Shown: positions 24,511 to 37,600 of the stretch, in pieces
Layout of the letters: every line of letters begins with the position of its first letter
Numbering within the stretch: position 1 is the stretch's first letter
Source: Epiperipatus broadwayi
Lineage: Eukaryota > Onychophora > Udeonychophora > Euonychophora > Peripatidae
Direction of reading: 5' to 3'
NCBI GenBank assembly: GCA_028023455.1
Contig: JAQFVV010000030.1
Coordinates: 3,180,501-3,244,500 of the forward strand
Length of the DNA stretch: 64,000 bases
Notes under the pieces: generated by a model
Database searches by the model: none
What the model was told of the DNA's origin: nothing
The model's input: the letters and a program-made list of their open reading frames with translations, nothing else
Translations under genes and position numbers: made by a program

Positions 24511-24618
24511 TTTTTTTTTTTTTTCATGTGTCATAGCATCGGCCGGGAAGCGAACCCGCTAACCTGGAACAACTGCTTGTAAGGGTGCTGTGCTGACCTC
24601 TCGACCACCAACGCTTGA
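24511..24618 (-). mobile_element. tRNA-derived SINE (family S), copy 2, with target-site duplication
   Basis: On the minus strand it has the GTCAAGCGTTGGTGGTCGAG A-box region, a B box (GGGTTCGCTTCCC), GATGCTATGACACATG and then an A tail (T run on plus, 24,511-24,524). It is flanked by a direct repeat, ACATTTTGTTA just before the T run and again at 24,619-24,629, which is the expected LINE-machinery target duplication. This is one of the best preserved family members. Confidence 0.8.
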
Positions 24619-24703
24619 CATTTTGTTAATATTTTGAATACAAACGTTCTTTATTTTCATTTGTTAAAGCCAAATAAAAAAACTGTTAGAACATTTAATT
24701 TTG

Positions 24704-24782
24704 TCAAGCGTTGGTAGCAGTTAGCATAGCTGTCTTCCAAGCAGCTGGCCCGGGTTCGCTTTGACATATAAAAAAAAAAAAC
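24704..24782 (+). mobile_element. tRNA-derived SINE (family S), copy 3
   Basis: Same family on the plus strand: GTCAAGCGTTGGTAGCAGTT, then CCCGGGTTCGCTTT (B box), GACATATA and an A run. It is internally shortened: the piece between the B box and the tail that reads CCCGGCTGATGCTA in other copies is missing. Similar sequences (ACATTTAATTTT and ACATTTATTTTT) on both sides suggest a target duplication. Confidence 0.7.
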
Positions 24783-25794
24783 ATTTATTTTTTTAATTAT
24801 TGTTTCAATAGCTGAAATTTTATCATTATTTACAGGTTCATCAAATACTAATTACACAAACCCTTTTTTATATTTCACAAAAAGCTCTTAGAAATTCTTT
24901 TCATGTATTGATGACGCTTGAGACAGTAAAATAAAGGGAGGAGACGAGAAAAAAGTAGTCACATTTATTGCTCTAATCAAGTATTGTATGAGCATCACAA
25001 TATCATGGTAATCACCAACAAGAAATTATTTTAAGCGATCAAAGAAAATGTACATTTATGTAAATATGTTGATCAAGGTACTATATATATTTAAAAATAT
25101 ATACTATATTTATAAAAACTATAAATGACAAAAATAAAGTTTACTAAATAGCTTAAATAAATAATTAATTTAAAATGTAAAAGAAAATATCAATATTAAG
25201 ATTTTTCATTTTAATTAAGATTTTCATTAAAATGTTACAGAATTTGTTTTATGTAATGTTTTGTAGAAAAGATTTAGTAATGGAAGTCTTTTGTTTACTT
25301 CCATTCAATGTAATTCTTTCTCTTTTTTTTTTGTTTAAACAGTAGATATCTTTTATATTTCGTGCAGAATAATACAAAAGAATGAGCTCAGCTTAAGAAA
25401 GCTATTTTTTATTTTCTTATCAGTCAAGAAAAAAATCAATTAAAACGACAAAGAAAACCAGCAGATTGGAAAAAAGGTATTTTTGGAACGAAACAAAAAA
25501 AACCATTTCTTATGAAGAGAATAATAGTATAGAAGGAAAAGCATCATCACTATATTTAGGTACAAATTCTTATTCGAATGATCTGTCTTTTACAATGCAC
25601 ACAGTTATAATGATAATATGCGGGTAAAATATTTGTGTGTTTTAGCTGCGGTTGAAAAAATCAAACAATCTTATTGAAGCGAATCGTTATTATAAAATGA
25701 AATGATCTAAAAGTATTTAGCACATGATGCAAAAAATATTGATTATTAACAAAAAGCTACCAGAAAATAAATTGTTGTTTTTAAAGAAATTCAA
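24783..25794. other. AT-rich sequence, nothing recognised
   Basis: No coding feature up to the 5' truncation point of the RTE fragment. Confidence 0.5.
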
Positions 25795-26615
25795 GTAAAC
25801 TTAGGAAACCATATATTTTTAGATTTTGCAGATGATATAGTTGTTTTTGCAAATAATGCTTCAGAGTTGCAGGAAATGTTGCAGGAGTTATCAGATGAAA
25901 GTAGGAAAGTAGGACTAAAAATAAATGTTAAAAAGACTAAAGTAATGTTTAATCGATTTGGTCAAAATATGAAAATAAAGATTGATTATGATGAATTAGA
26001 AGAATTAGAAGAAGTTAACAGTTACAAATACCTTGGTCAGATTATCAATACAGATGGAAACATAATGGATGAAATTAATCATAGAATTAAACTGGGTTGG
26101 AGTGCTTTTGGTAGAAATAACTTGATACTAAAAGGAAATATGCCTATATGTTTGAAAAGGAAGGTTTTTAACAAATGTGTTTTACCAGTTGTTACTTATG
26201 GATCTAAAACTTGGACACTTAATAGAAGAGCAATACAGAGAATCCAGACTATTCAAAGAAGTATGGAGAGATGAATGTTGGGAGTAACAAGAAGAGATCG
26301 AAAACGCAATGTATGGGTAAGAGAACAAACAGGTGTTACTGACCTCATTGAAGAAATTAAAAGATTAAAGTGGAGTTGGGCTGGACATATTACTAGAAAA
26401 GATGATAATAGATGGACAATTGAAATCTTAAATTGGATTTTAAGAGATTGTAAAAGACCCAGAAAGAGACCACATGTGAAATGGATGGATGAAATAAAAA
26501 AGTGTGTAGGGGTGATGTGGAGAAGAGAAGCTAAAAATCGGAGAAGATGGATTAAACTTGGAGAGACCTTCATCCAGCAGTGAATTGATAATGGTTGATG
26601 ATGATTTTTTTAGAT
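25795..26615 (+). pseudogene. RTE-clade LINE, 5'-truncated reverse transcriptase C-terminal part
   Basis: The translation starts inside the reverse transcriptase palm with LDFADDIVVFA (FADD at about 25,827-25,838). It continues through GLKINVKKTKVMF, YKYLGQIINTDGN and GWSAFGRNN, with TYGSKTWTLN and a final HVKWMDEIKK...RRWIKLGETFIQQ. These are hallmark blocks of RTE-type endonuclease-reverse transcriptases of animals. The frame is open except for one TGA at 26,272-26,274 (GAG ATG AAT context), where the frame simply continues. The active-site aspartates are intact, but everything upstream (endonuclease, fingers) is missing, as expected from incomplete reverse transcription. A short GAT-rich tail follows the stop. 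It is one of the youngest coding fragments in the window, judging from how few breaks it has. Confidence 0.87.
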
Positions 26616-27116
26616 ACAATAAATGCATTTACTATCGTCAGCAACTTATTCAATGTTGTACATGATAGCTGATAATTCCAATTGTATCTTGATTGATTTC
26701 ATCCAGGAAAAATACAAATGCATGAGAAAACTGTGCCCATAAACTGTTTACTCAGCTATAAAAATAATTAAAATTTCTTAGAATACTTTTCAGTGACCTC
26801 AATTATTAAGATTGATAAATTGATACGACTCCGGGGATTTTATTCTCGCAGAGTGAAAAACAACAGCATAATCCCTTAATAAAGTTGTTTTGTTCAGACT
26901 TTTATTGTGGTGTCACAAATGATAAAAAAAATTTAAAAAATATTATGGAACAAAATTTGGTCACTATCCTGTTAGTTATGTTCCACACAGCAACACTCAA
27001 ATTTTTCTATTTAAATTAGATTAGTCTAATAAATCATAAAAAACTTTAGTCTAAAAATAAATGCACTTTGTAATTTTTGTTGAATAAACTAAGTCTGTTA
27101 ATTTCAAATTATATCT
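26616..27116. other. AT-rich sequence, nothing recognised
   Basis: No feature recognised between the RTE tail and the next SINE. Confidence 0.5.
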
Positions 27117-27195
27117 TTTTTTTTTTTTTAAGTGTCATAGCATCAGCCGGGACGCGAACCCGCAACCCGGGCAACTGCCTGCAAGTGCAAGACAT
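27117..27195 (-). mobile_element. tRNA-derived SINE (family S), copy 4, truncated
   Basis: A T run at 27,117-27,129 followed by AAGTGTCATAGCATCAGCCG and GACGCGAACCCGCAACCCGG (minus-strand B box GGGTTCGCGTCCC). It stops after the anticodon-arm region, so the A-box half is missing: a 5' truncation. Confidence 0.72.
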
Positions 27196-28049
27196 CACAA
27201 TAAACTGCATTTCTGTCAAACACAGGCTTAATAGCTAAATTATATTTTTTATTTGTCTGTAATATTTTAATCATTATTAGTAATAGTTTTTATTTATTAG
27301 TCTTTAACGCAATTTATATATATATATTGAAGCTAATAGTTTTTGAATAAAATTGTAGCCGATCCTGACATTTTGGTGCTTGAACATCACATAATTCTTG
27401 AACAATTAATCTTAAATTAATTGTGCACGAAAGTACATGATCTTCAAGCATAAAAATGACAAGTTGGGCTATAATTATACCCAGAAACCCTTAATATTTA
27501 ATTCACCACGTATATATAAAATTCTATGAACAAAACGTTTTGAATCAAAATGTTGTTAGCATTGTATTCTCATTTTACAAATACAAATCCTATTTTTTTG
27601 CACATTTTAAATCTTTTTATTATTATCCATCATAATAAAATTAGATTATTTAATAACAATATAAAAATGAGGAAATGTAATTAAAATTAGCAATAATGTA
27701 AAAAATTACATCATCAAAACTACCTTTATATAATAACATAATTAGTGTCAACATCATCATTACACAGAAACATTTAGTATATATAAATATACTTATGCAT
27801 AAATAATAATTATCAATAAATAGGTAGAAAAGTCATTATTAGAACAGAATGAGTTGGTACATGCTTTGAAGAATGATAAATAAAACTTAACTAAACATTG
27901 CTTTACTGTATGGAGACATGTTGATTTTTAATATACATCTAGGCAAACATTTTAGTGCATTCACGACCAGAGAGAACAGGAATTAAACCTGTGCCAGCTA
28001 AAAAAAGTAGGCCCCTATGTAAGATTCTGATGTGATACTTAATAAGAGA
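27196..28049. other. AT-rich sequence, nothing recognised
   Basis: No coding or repeat feature recognised. Confidence 0.5.
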
Positions 28050-29880
28050 AATAGTTTTCTCAATTTTCCAAACAATTTTTATTTAATTAAAAAGGCTTTA
28101 TTAGCATTTTTGTTAGCAAATTCTTCAATTACAATTGAAAACTCAAGTAACTTTGCTATATCACTATTCACATTCAGTATAGCCAATCCATTTAATCGCT
28201 CTTGTCCCATTGTCAATAGCAAATACAATTTAATTAATTTTAGGACAATAAAGCTTCTTTCATTTGATGCTACCATTGCTGAAAGTATCAAGAAAATCCT
28301 CAGTTCAATAAGAACCTTCAGGAAAATATTAGATAAATTCAAATTCAATATTTGACTATATATATATATTTTTTTGGTGAATTATCCAATTTTAAAATTT
28401 ATGTCAAACCCTCTCTTAAGCAAAAATATTTCATCTAGGAGTTCAACTGAAACTTGATTTGCATATTGGCTCACAAATCTGTTAAATTTTTGAAATAATT
28501 TGCCTTCACTCAAGTTTTTAAAGTCACCTAAGAAATCAAATAGTTGCATATTTCTTTAATTGCAGAAAACCGATGCTTAAGCTCATTAAGTACAAAATCT
28601 TTTATATGATGGAAGAAATTAACAATGAAGTAATTTTATGTATGTTGTTGAATTGAGTGTAGTCAATATATCTATTTTACTTAACACTATTTGCACTTTT
28701 TGAATTTCTTGAAGTATTTTATCCTACTTGTCTCTAAGCTTTAGAAGATCTTATAATTGATTGATATTGTCTATTTCTGCATCCAATCTTGCATAACAAC
28801 ATTCCAAAAGTAGATTTATCTCGTGTATCATTGTTAGCAGTTTAATCCAAATTGAAGCCATTCAAAACCCAATCAAACTGTCCAAATAATTTTCAATAAC
28901 GACCAAGGTCAACCTTATATTCTGTTGTTAAGTTTGTAAAGTTTCTCACCTCTGTTATAGAAGTTCTAATACTTCCCAAATGTTGAGCAATAGGTCGAAC
29001 AGAACCTATCCTGACTAATCACTTCATTTTTGACATTTGATGGAGAAATACAGGAAAATGTTTTTTTTTAGTATTTCCCATCTTTGTGAACTAGAGTGAA
29101 GATATTATATATTTTTTAATCATTTCCAAAAAATGTAATTGCTTCTTTACATGCCTTGAGACTATATTCTCTGCCTAAATTTAAGATATCATTTGCACAG
29201 TTTGAAAATAAACAATTCATATTTCTATCTTTCAATTTAGCTTGTACATTATTGTATGTGCCAGCCATAATGACACCATTGTCACACAATTGACCTATAC
29301 AATCATCAAAGTTAAGGTCAAAGCTATTGAGGACATCAAAAAATTTTTTCACAATTTCTTCCCCAATGTTTTTAGGTATGTCACAAAACATAATAAAGTG
29401 TTCTTCAATAGAAAAGCTTGTATCGGCAACTTTCCTGATGAGCATAGTCACACATTCCATCTACAGAAAGAGCAAAATATTTTGCTGCTTTAACATCTAT
29501 AATCTTTTTTTCTGAGCAAAAGAATCACAAATTTCAATAAATTCATTTTGAATATGATGAGAGAGATAATTCACAAGAAGATGGGAGTTATTTTTTTGTA
29601 AATTATGAACTTGTACAACGTGATCATTCAGTAACCTGGTCATACTTCATCAAAAGTTCAACTAGGTCCAAAAAGTTACCATTAGTACATTCTCCTATTC
29701 ATTTGAAAGATCCACATAATACAAGTCCTTTTTCAGCCAAAAAATAATATCTAAAATTTGATGAAAAATCATCTTCCATTTTAACTGGCTTTGCCTCCCT
29801 TATTTTTCTCTTTGAATCATTTCATTTGATGTATTGAATGGTTGTGTAGGAGGATATAATCCTTTATATATTATAAAAGT
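28050..29880 (-). pseudogene. hAT-superfamily transposase of ZMYM1 type, broken
   Basis: On the minus strand the fragments occur in transposase order. LAEKGLVLCGS and GNFLDLVELLMKYDQVT lie near 29,760-29,640. YFALSVDGM, EEHFIMFCDI and GQLCDNGVIMAGTYNNVQAK are at 29,520-29,220 (the DUF4371-type central region of ZMYM1-like proteins). The C-terminal hAT dimerisation motif, VASNERSFIVLKLIKLYL and GQERLNGLAIL, is at 28,300-28,130. Stops and frameshifts break the frame, most heavily at 28,350-29,115. Members of this family cut and paste DNA with 8-bp target duplications. The terminal inverted repeats were not found. Similar proteins have been domesticated in animals, but the damage here excludes a host gene. 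Confidence 0.83.
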
Positions 29881-29885
29881 CAACA

Positions 29886-30036
29886 AACCTCTCTAACCTA
29901 ATCTGTCACACCAGGGCACCATTAGGCCATTTGAACCTGGAAAATTTGTACGGTAGGCAGATATGCGCAGAAGAGGTTACCTTTTTATCGAACTGAAAGC
30001 ACCAGTCGCTAGCTCAGGAAGAAGCTGAGCTTAATA
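29886..30036 (-). repeat. SINE-like repeat, family R, copy 1
   Basis: Read on the minus strand: CTGAGCTAGCGACT, GCGCATATCTGCCTAC, CAGGTTCAAATGGCCTAATG, GTGCCC. The same ordered blocks occur on the plus strand at 59,090-59,220. The GGTTCAAATGGCC block resembles a polymerase III B box. The segment stands out as GC-rich against its surroundings. The family is unknown to me. Confidence 0.55.
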
Positions 30037-32390
30037 CTGAAAATATTCAAATTTCTAATGCTTACTTTTAAATATTAATAAAATATATAAAATAAGTTAC
30101 TGCCAAAATTAATTCAACAAATTAATTCAACAAAACATTTTATTATAATGCACACACACATTAAAACGATTCTAAAAATTAAATCAACTAAATACATTTG
30201 ACCTGAATTAGATGCACAGATGGAAGCTTTAATAGATTTAAATACAATTTTAATATTTTATTAAGTGTGAACATCCTACATAGATTACACAATAACCAAC
30301 CCAATCCCTTTTAATCCTAGGCCAAAAATCTCACATTTAAACCAATGCTAACTTACTGATATACCGATGTGACCACTGCAAAATGAGATTATTAACATAA
30401 CACAATCATGCTAACAGGAATTTTACATCTGTAGCATGATATCATTAGAAAAATAATGAATCATGGTGAGAAGGAATGAGCATCTTCCCCATAATACACA
30501 AACAAAATTATATGAGAAGCTCTGTAAATGTTGATAGTGGTCTTTGCCAGCTTACTGTCCCAGTCAGAGTGTAAGAAAATCAATGGCATAGGAAATACAT
30601 CTACGACCATTGACAATGTGATGACTACTCTTTTGGGTCATACGTTCAGGTGGGTATTATGCCCTGTATGCTAACATGGTATAAAGAAATGAGTATCCAA
30701 TGCACTTACTCAAGTCACATTGACATAAAACATCCATACATCTATCAACTAGCACCGATCCAAGTACAAAACAATTAGCCCAAAATTTGCACACTTTGAA
30801 CTAACAATCTTACGAATCTATGCAGCCATTCATGCTCACTTTAAATAATTAATTTAAAAGAAATTATGAGAATGGAAATGATATTAAGCATATTTAAAAA
30901 AAAAAGAAAATATGTAAATAATTTAAAATTTAGTTATATAAGAGATTTCCTTTAAAAGTTAAGTGACCCTTAAAATACTGGAAAAATTTGCATTATATGA
31001 TTAATGTTCATACTTCATTTAAAAAAAAAGTTTATGCACTCCAATGCTACAGGTAAAGTCCGTCTTTGTAATCCTTGATGCATGGTAGAATTCAAAGTTA
31101 TTTCCATTTTCTATTCTTCTAGATGGAGAGAAGTCCATTGCTGGCTATTTTCTGGGAACCATCCTATTCTGGAGACTGCTTTAGCTGCTGCAAATATGGG
31201 AAACGTAAATTATTGCTGACCCCTACACTTTGGAGATTCGCAATGCACTTCTCAATATACTTAATAATACACAATCAGCAAGAACAACCCAAAAATCTCT
31301 TCTCCCTTCAAAGTTTTTTTTATCTCCCTGTAAACTCTTATCAGTAGTATTTTTTAATTTATTTTTTATCTGACTATATGCACAAGGGCCTGTTTGCAAT
31401 TACCTCAAAATCTAAAATCATTTCCATTCTAAGAATAAAAATAACTAATTAACAGCATTTTTTTAAAAAAAATCTTTTATATTAAAAAGAATCCTGTTTT
31501 TAGATTTTAACTTTAAATTATATAATTAGTTTGCCATCTGTGCACTATATATATATTAATCCAAATCAAATTATTAACCCCCCCCCCTTTTATACATATA
31601 TTTCTACTCGAGGGTGATTTTATATTTTTTTTACTTCTATTTGAAAGAAATGTAACAGCATATACTTATTTCATTACAATATATATATTGGAATTTAAAT
31701 GATTGGTTCAATGTTTTTCAATCGTTGCCTTCCTTTTGCAATATCCCAAAATGTGGAGGTTTAGCTAATGTGCTTACATTTGAAGAAACTTTTCTTTTGT
31801 TGAACAAAACACAAGGATCACAATACAAAGAAATATTTTCTTTACTCCAACACAATCAATCTTTTATATTTTCCCTCATGCTCAATGGTCACTGTAAAAA
31901 GTCACACTGGAAAAGAATGATTCTTATCATTAGGAAATTGGTTTGTATTTCAAAAGCTGAAACTTTCAGAAATCTTTCAGTGTAAAACTTGTTACTCTTG
32001 ATGAACAATCAATCCAATGTCGCATTGTGATAATAAGCAACTTTCAGACTACATTTCATTATTTTTCCCTGCAGAAGGCTGTTAAAATTCAATTGTTTGA
32101 TTTATTCCTTTATCAAATGCTTGTGAGGGAAAGTCATTGTCTGGTACAGAAGGTAATACAACCACTTGAATGTCTCTACTAATCTGATCATTCACAGTCT
32201 CATGTGTTTTTTTGGTGTTTGATCAGAAATCCTGTAATCAATTAGGACTAATTTGGCTTGTTTTCTTTTTGCTGTGTCAGATTCAATTTTTTTCATTATT
32301 ATCCAAAACTAAATGGAAAAAGAATTGGTAACAAAATTATGTAAGATTTTGTGGATAAGATATTTTAACTTCTACATTAAAAATTAGTAT
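30037..32390. other. Unassigned interval
   Basis: About 2.3 kb. Several pockets (30,540-30,700, 31,040-31,230 and 31,720-32,250) are less AT-rich than the flanks and contain short open frames on the plus strand (31,123-31,347 and 31,725-31,985). None shows a domain I know. A polypyrimidine stretch ending in TTCTAG precedes ATGGAGAGAAG at 31,123, which could be a splice acceptor, but one site proves nothing. A C run lies at 31,580-31,587. Confidence 0.4.
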
Positions 32391-32394
32391 TATC

Positions 32395-32785
<391 letters not shown>

Positions 32786-32799
32786 GTGTGCATGCGTGA

Positions 32800-33000
32800 G
32801 TATGCTCTGATCATTGTGAATGAATGTCTAACTACTATCATTTATTAATCATATTTTTACTGGAGTTAAACCCTCAAAATTGTGACTTACTTCTGAATAA
32901 GACGAAGGCAAATACTTATATATATATATATTGTGTGTGTATTGAGTATACATCTGTAATTAATTCATCTTTGCTGTTGGCGGCTGGCAATAATATTAGC
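32800..33000 (+). promoter_or_regulatory. Putative 5' untranslated/promoter region of the LINE
   Basis: About 200 bp between the (TAA)n tract and the ORF1 start codon. LINE promoters usually lie inside the 5' end; no specific element is evident here, and the assignment rests on position only. Confidence 0.35.
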
Positions 33001-34531
33001 ATGGCCGCCATTAGTCCAAAGCCACGTGGAGAAAATCCACCCACGTATGCTGACATTACTAAATCGCTAGCTAAAGATAAAATTTCAAATAAAAACACTT
33101 TCTTTATAAATAAGAAATTAGAATCAAATCCAAGATTTAGGAAAACAACGACAGCGGATATAGCAGAATTTGGTTTAAAAGCAACCTCAAATGAAGAAAA
33201 CCAAGTAAGCTCCCCAATTATATGGACAGATGATCAACTGCAGAACATCTCAGAGAATTTTAGTGATATGGTGCCAAAGGGCCTGTTTGCTTCCTTTAAA
33301 CGATTCTTTACAGAACAGTCTGTCGTCATAGCAATTACTAATCTGAACTGCTCATTATATAAATTTCCTAAGAAATTATTATATGAAGCTCTTACCTGCA
33401 ACAATTTATGGGATAGTATTCTACGAATAGCAGATCACTCCAACTCTCGATATCTAATTCTAGAATACTTTAATACAGAGCAAAGAAATCTTTTTTTAAA
33501 AAAAATCAAAACCCTCGGCAATTACGCGCTTATAATAATAAACCAGAATACACAGAATGTTATTTCAGGCGTCTTGAAAAATGCTTTTTTAAATTATACT
33601 GTCAACGATTTTAAAAGATTAATTGAACCATTTGGAACTGTGATACACTTCCAACCAATTTACTGGAAAGATACCCTCGTCCCAGTCTATAGCAATAACT
33701 ATGAGTACAAAGTAAAATTGCATAATAATGTGGAACCGCTAAACATACCTATGCAAATCACTGATCATGAAGCAACCCTACTTCTGATTATATGTGGATT
33801 AAAACCTCAAAGCTTCTAGTGTGGCCAAAGAGGTCATTTGGCAAACAGCTGTATTAATATACGATGCATACATTGTAATAAGATAAACACACACACCGAG
33901 TTGCCCAGAATATAAAACCCAAGACAATGCAACCTGTGAAACAGATGTGCAAGAAACTAATGATTTACTTATTAACTTTGAAAGTAAATTAGAAGCAGAA
34001 AATACAATTAAAGTCGATATGTATGACATACTAAAAGACGCACAAAAATCCAAGTACCACTGTCATAAGAAATAAAACATCCACCAATATCATGGATGGA
34101 ATAGTACAAAGTTATATTAAAGATAAAAAACCCACTCTTATCATGGATGAAACAGTGCCAAGCTTGTCACAAATAAACACAAGCAGGACCATGGAAATGA
34201 GAAAACTGGGTCGGCCTCCACGCAAGAAGCGTGTACCAAAAAAAAAGCGACTCAATCGCAAGATTCCAGTGAAGAAGAAGAAACTACCAACTTACATATA
34301 CAACACAAAAAAGTAAAAATTGCCAACTTAAACCTCAATGATGAGATTGCAAATATCTTAGAAAATGATCTAATAAATGAAGCCAACAAAATCACACCCA
34401 GCTCAGTTCTCGAAGAAGGTCTAAACCCAGCTTCCAAAAATGCAACTTGTTCTATCTCTCCTGAGATGCAGAGCCAGCATGATTTATCAGAGTTAGGATC
34501 TTTTGCCAATGACATGGATTATGGTCACTAG
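33001..34531 (+). pseudogene. LINE (family L) ORF1, nucleic-acid-binding protein with zinc knuckles, broken
   Basis: The likely start is ATGGCCGCC at 33,001 (MAAISPKPRGENPPTYADIT); an upstream in-frame region exists but is of 5'-UTR character. About 270 codons follow to a TAG at 33,817-33,819. Reading on gives CGQRGHLANSC and then CIHCNK...HTE and CPEY, i.e. the CCHC zinc knuckles usual in LINE ORF1 proteins. The stop and the S just before it replace what should be C-x-x-C: a codon change from cysteine to serine plus a lysine-to-stop change. Later pieces in shifted frames are a lysine/arginine-rich segment (LGRPPRKKRVPKKKR, 34,208-34,255), possibly DNA-binding or nuclear localisation, and an acidic tail ending YGH at the TAG at 34,529-34,531. 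The element is therefore dead in this copy. Confidence 0.72.
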
Positions 34532-34603
34532 ATGGAGGGTGAGTAGTATGCATAACCATTTTGCTTTTGACATAGTATTGTATACAATTTATTATAAATC
34601 AAT

Positions 34604-37600
34604 ATGAAAGTAAAAATTGGGGCTTTTAATGTAAGGGTTTAAACTTCATGGCAAAAGTCATGGACCTCTCTAAATGGCTTAGTATTACCCAACCCCAAGT
34701 ACTTGGTTTTCTTGAAACAAAAATATATGACATCTCACGTATAGAACCATCAGACTATTTACATAATCATGGTTTCTCTATTTTCTCAAGAACATCCATT
34801 ACACCATCAGCAGGCATGGGTGCAATTATCAATAAAACATGCCCATTCAAATCATTTAGAATACTTTACATGGACTCTCATATAATGATCATCACATTAA
34901 ATCATCAAGCCATAGTTCTAAACATAGTTTTTGTATATAAACCACCAGGACCGACAATAGTAAATAGGCTAGTATTGACAATTAACTCCTCCTTGCATCA
35001 TCACCATATCCATGTTTATTATTAGGGGACTTCAACATGTCTTATGGGCAATTTATTAAAAAATGGCTTCACAGACTCACAATTTTTCTGATGAGTGGAG
35101 AAGGATGTCTACCAAATAATACAGTATCATTTAACAATGGTAGACATTCTTCACTGATTGACTTGGTCTTCTATTCTTCTAAGCTTCATCATATGATTAA
35201 AATATCTTTCAATAACTCAACACTATCAGACCACCTAGCATTATTTGTCACCATAAACATTGACTTATCATATAAAACACAATTATCAACTAATAAAACA
35301 ATCCGAATTTTACTTCCAAATTGAACCACAGAATTTCTGTTTTCTGAAATCTACATAGCAATCTTCAAAATGATGAAGCTAGACTTGGATCCTCCACAAG
35401 CATGGATTGCTTTTGTGAATATTGTCTCTCACACAATTAATTATATTACATGGATTTTTTCCCCACTGACAAAATTGCTAGTACTTGCGGATGAGCTGCA
35501 CAAGAGAATAATTTACTCTACATCAAAGGCTTATGAATACCCTAGAATTGCTGCTCTGAGAAAAGCTTATTTTTCCACATGCAAAACACTTGGAGAATAT
35601 CTGTCTATTAAAAAAAGAAAAATATATCTAAACAAACCTCATACATGGTCAAGACAATACCTTCACTGGGCATTGGGTCAACTTCCAAAAATTAGAGTCC
35701 CTAGTGCACTTAAAATTCAAAATGAGGTGGTATCTGGTAATAACATTTTTAACTCATTATATCTACATTTTAAAAATGCCTTTCAAGGTAGTGAAAGACT
35801 TCAACCAAAGCCACATTATTTTGAAATACCAGAAGATGACATTTTATTTTTTCCAGAAGAATTCATTAAGAAAATGGCAGATATACCTGACTCTTATCAC
35901 CCAGGAATACATGGTATACCTAAATTTGTGTATGCTCATCTTGGACACTTTACTGCCAAATACTTGTCAAGATTGGCAAATTTTTTAGCAAAAGAACTAT
36001 ATCTCTTTGAAAGCCTATATCCCATACTACTAGTCCCGTTTCACAAAAAACCAGAAAAAATCTTGACTGTCAAAAACATACGGCCTATATCTATGAGCCC
36101 CCTTGGAATCAAAATTCTTGAATCTGTAAGAAAAGACAAAATTGAACCTCATATCCTATCAATGATCTCGAGATGGCAGTTTGCAAAAAAAGGATCATCT
36201 ACTGGACAAGCTGTGATCCTATTCAAAACAATTATTGATGACATAAGAAACAGGAAAAAACATAGTCCAATAGCTGTTCAATTAGACATTAAAGCTGCCT
36301 TTGACACAGTTACAATTGGAAAACTTATTGATGTATTAGTAGATGCACCAATTCCTAGATCAATACTATACATCATTACCTACCTCTTGATTAATAGAGA
36401 AATACCCCTTACAATGAATGGGAAATACTCATCTTTCTTCACCCCTTACTGCTCCATTCCACAAGGATCTCCATTAAGTGCCATCTTATTCACAACTTAT
36501 ATAAACTCACTCTTGAAAAAAATTGAAAAAAGCATTCTTGGCATATACATTTCGAGAATAAATACCAACATACCATGCTTAGCCCTCATGGATGATATCA
36601 CAGTGTTCCAGCCAAATAAAAAATATCTGCCAATGCTGTTGCAAATACTGGAGGAATATTCAAGGGAATATAAACTTGAATTCAATGCTGATAAATCATG
36701 TGCATGGAAAATTTTTAATGGACAGCCTATCCAGCATCCTTTCTTTAAAGGAAAGCCTACCCCTTTTTTGGGTTTTCCATTCCATCTGAGTAATGCAGCA
36801 ATGTGAGTAAAAATCCAGAACATACTCAAAATAAAAATTGAAAATATAACGAGCTCACTCATGAAAACTTATCTCTCAGTTTACGCAAAAGTATCACTAT
36901 TCAACATGCTAATCAATACAAGAATTATATATTATACTCCAGTAGTTATATACACAAAAGTTTTCTCACGTATATATACTCAATGCTCAGAAAACTTTTA
37001 TGGGGTCAACGTATCGTTTCCATCTTGATCAGGAAACTTCAGTGTCAACTAATTCATAATGGGATGGGACTCCATTCAGTTAACACATTTAGAATACAGA
37101 AAACACTAAACCTCATCTCATCTATTACTAAATTATTGCCTCAAATTGCTCCTACATTCAAAATTACACCCACTGATAGACCACCACCTTTAAAAGGCTA
37201 TTGGAAAAACCTTATTGACCCTTTGCTCTCCATTGATAACCTCCATTTTCACCCTCCCCTGAATAAATATAGATATTGGGAAGTCCATTCACTCTTCCAA
37301 CCACATTCAATTAATGATGAGTATATTTAAATCTCAATAACCATCAAATAATTAAAAAATTTAGGTTTTGGAACTTGGAGCCAAAATTCTTTGACTTTTT
37401 AGTTAAACTAAATCTGGAATGCCTCCCTACTTTTTATTTTTATAAATATAAAAGACAATGCAAGAGAGTAGATGCTCAATGCACACTTTGTCACAGATAA
37501 ATGGAAACACAAGCTCATCTATTCTTTGACTGTCAATGCTTTGACAACATATGGATAGCAATCCCTAGACTATTTAATAACATGCATGTCAACATGCACT

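Noticed and set aside
31123-31347. Possible host exon after a TTCTAG acceptor-like site
   Set aside because: No domain, no matching donor site that can be defended, and no second exon identified.
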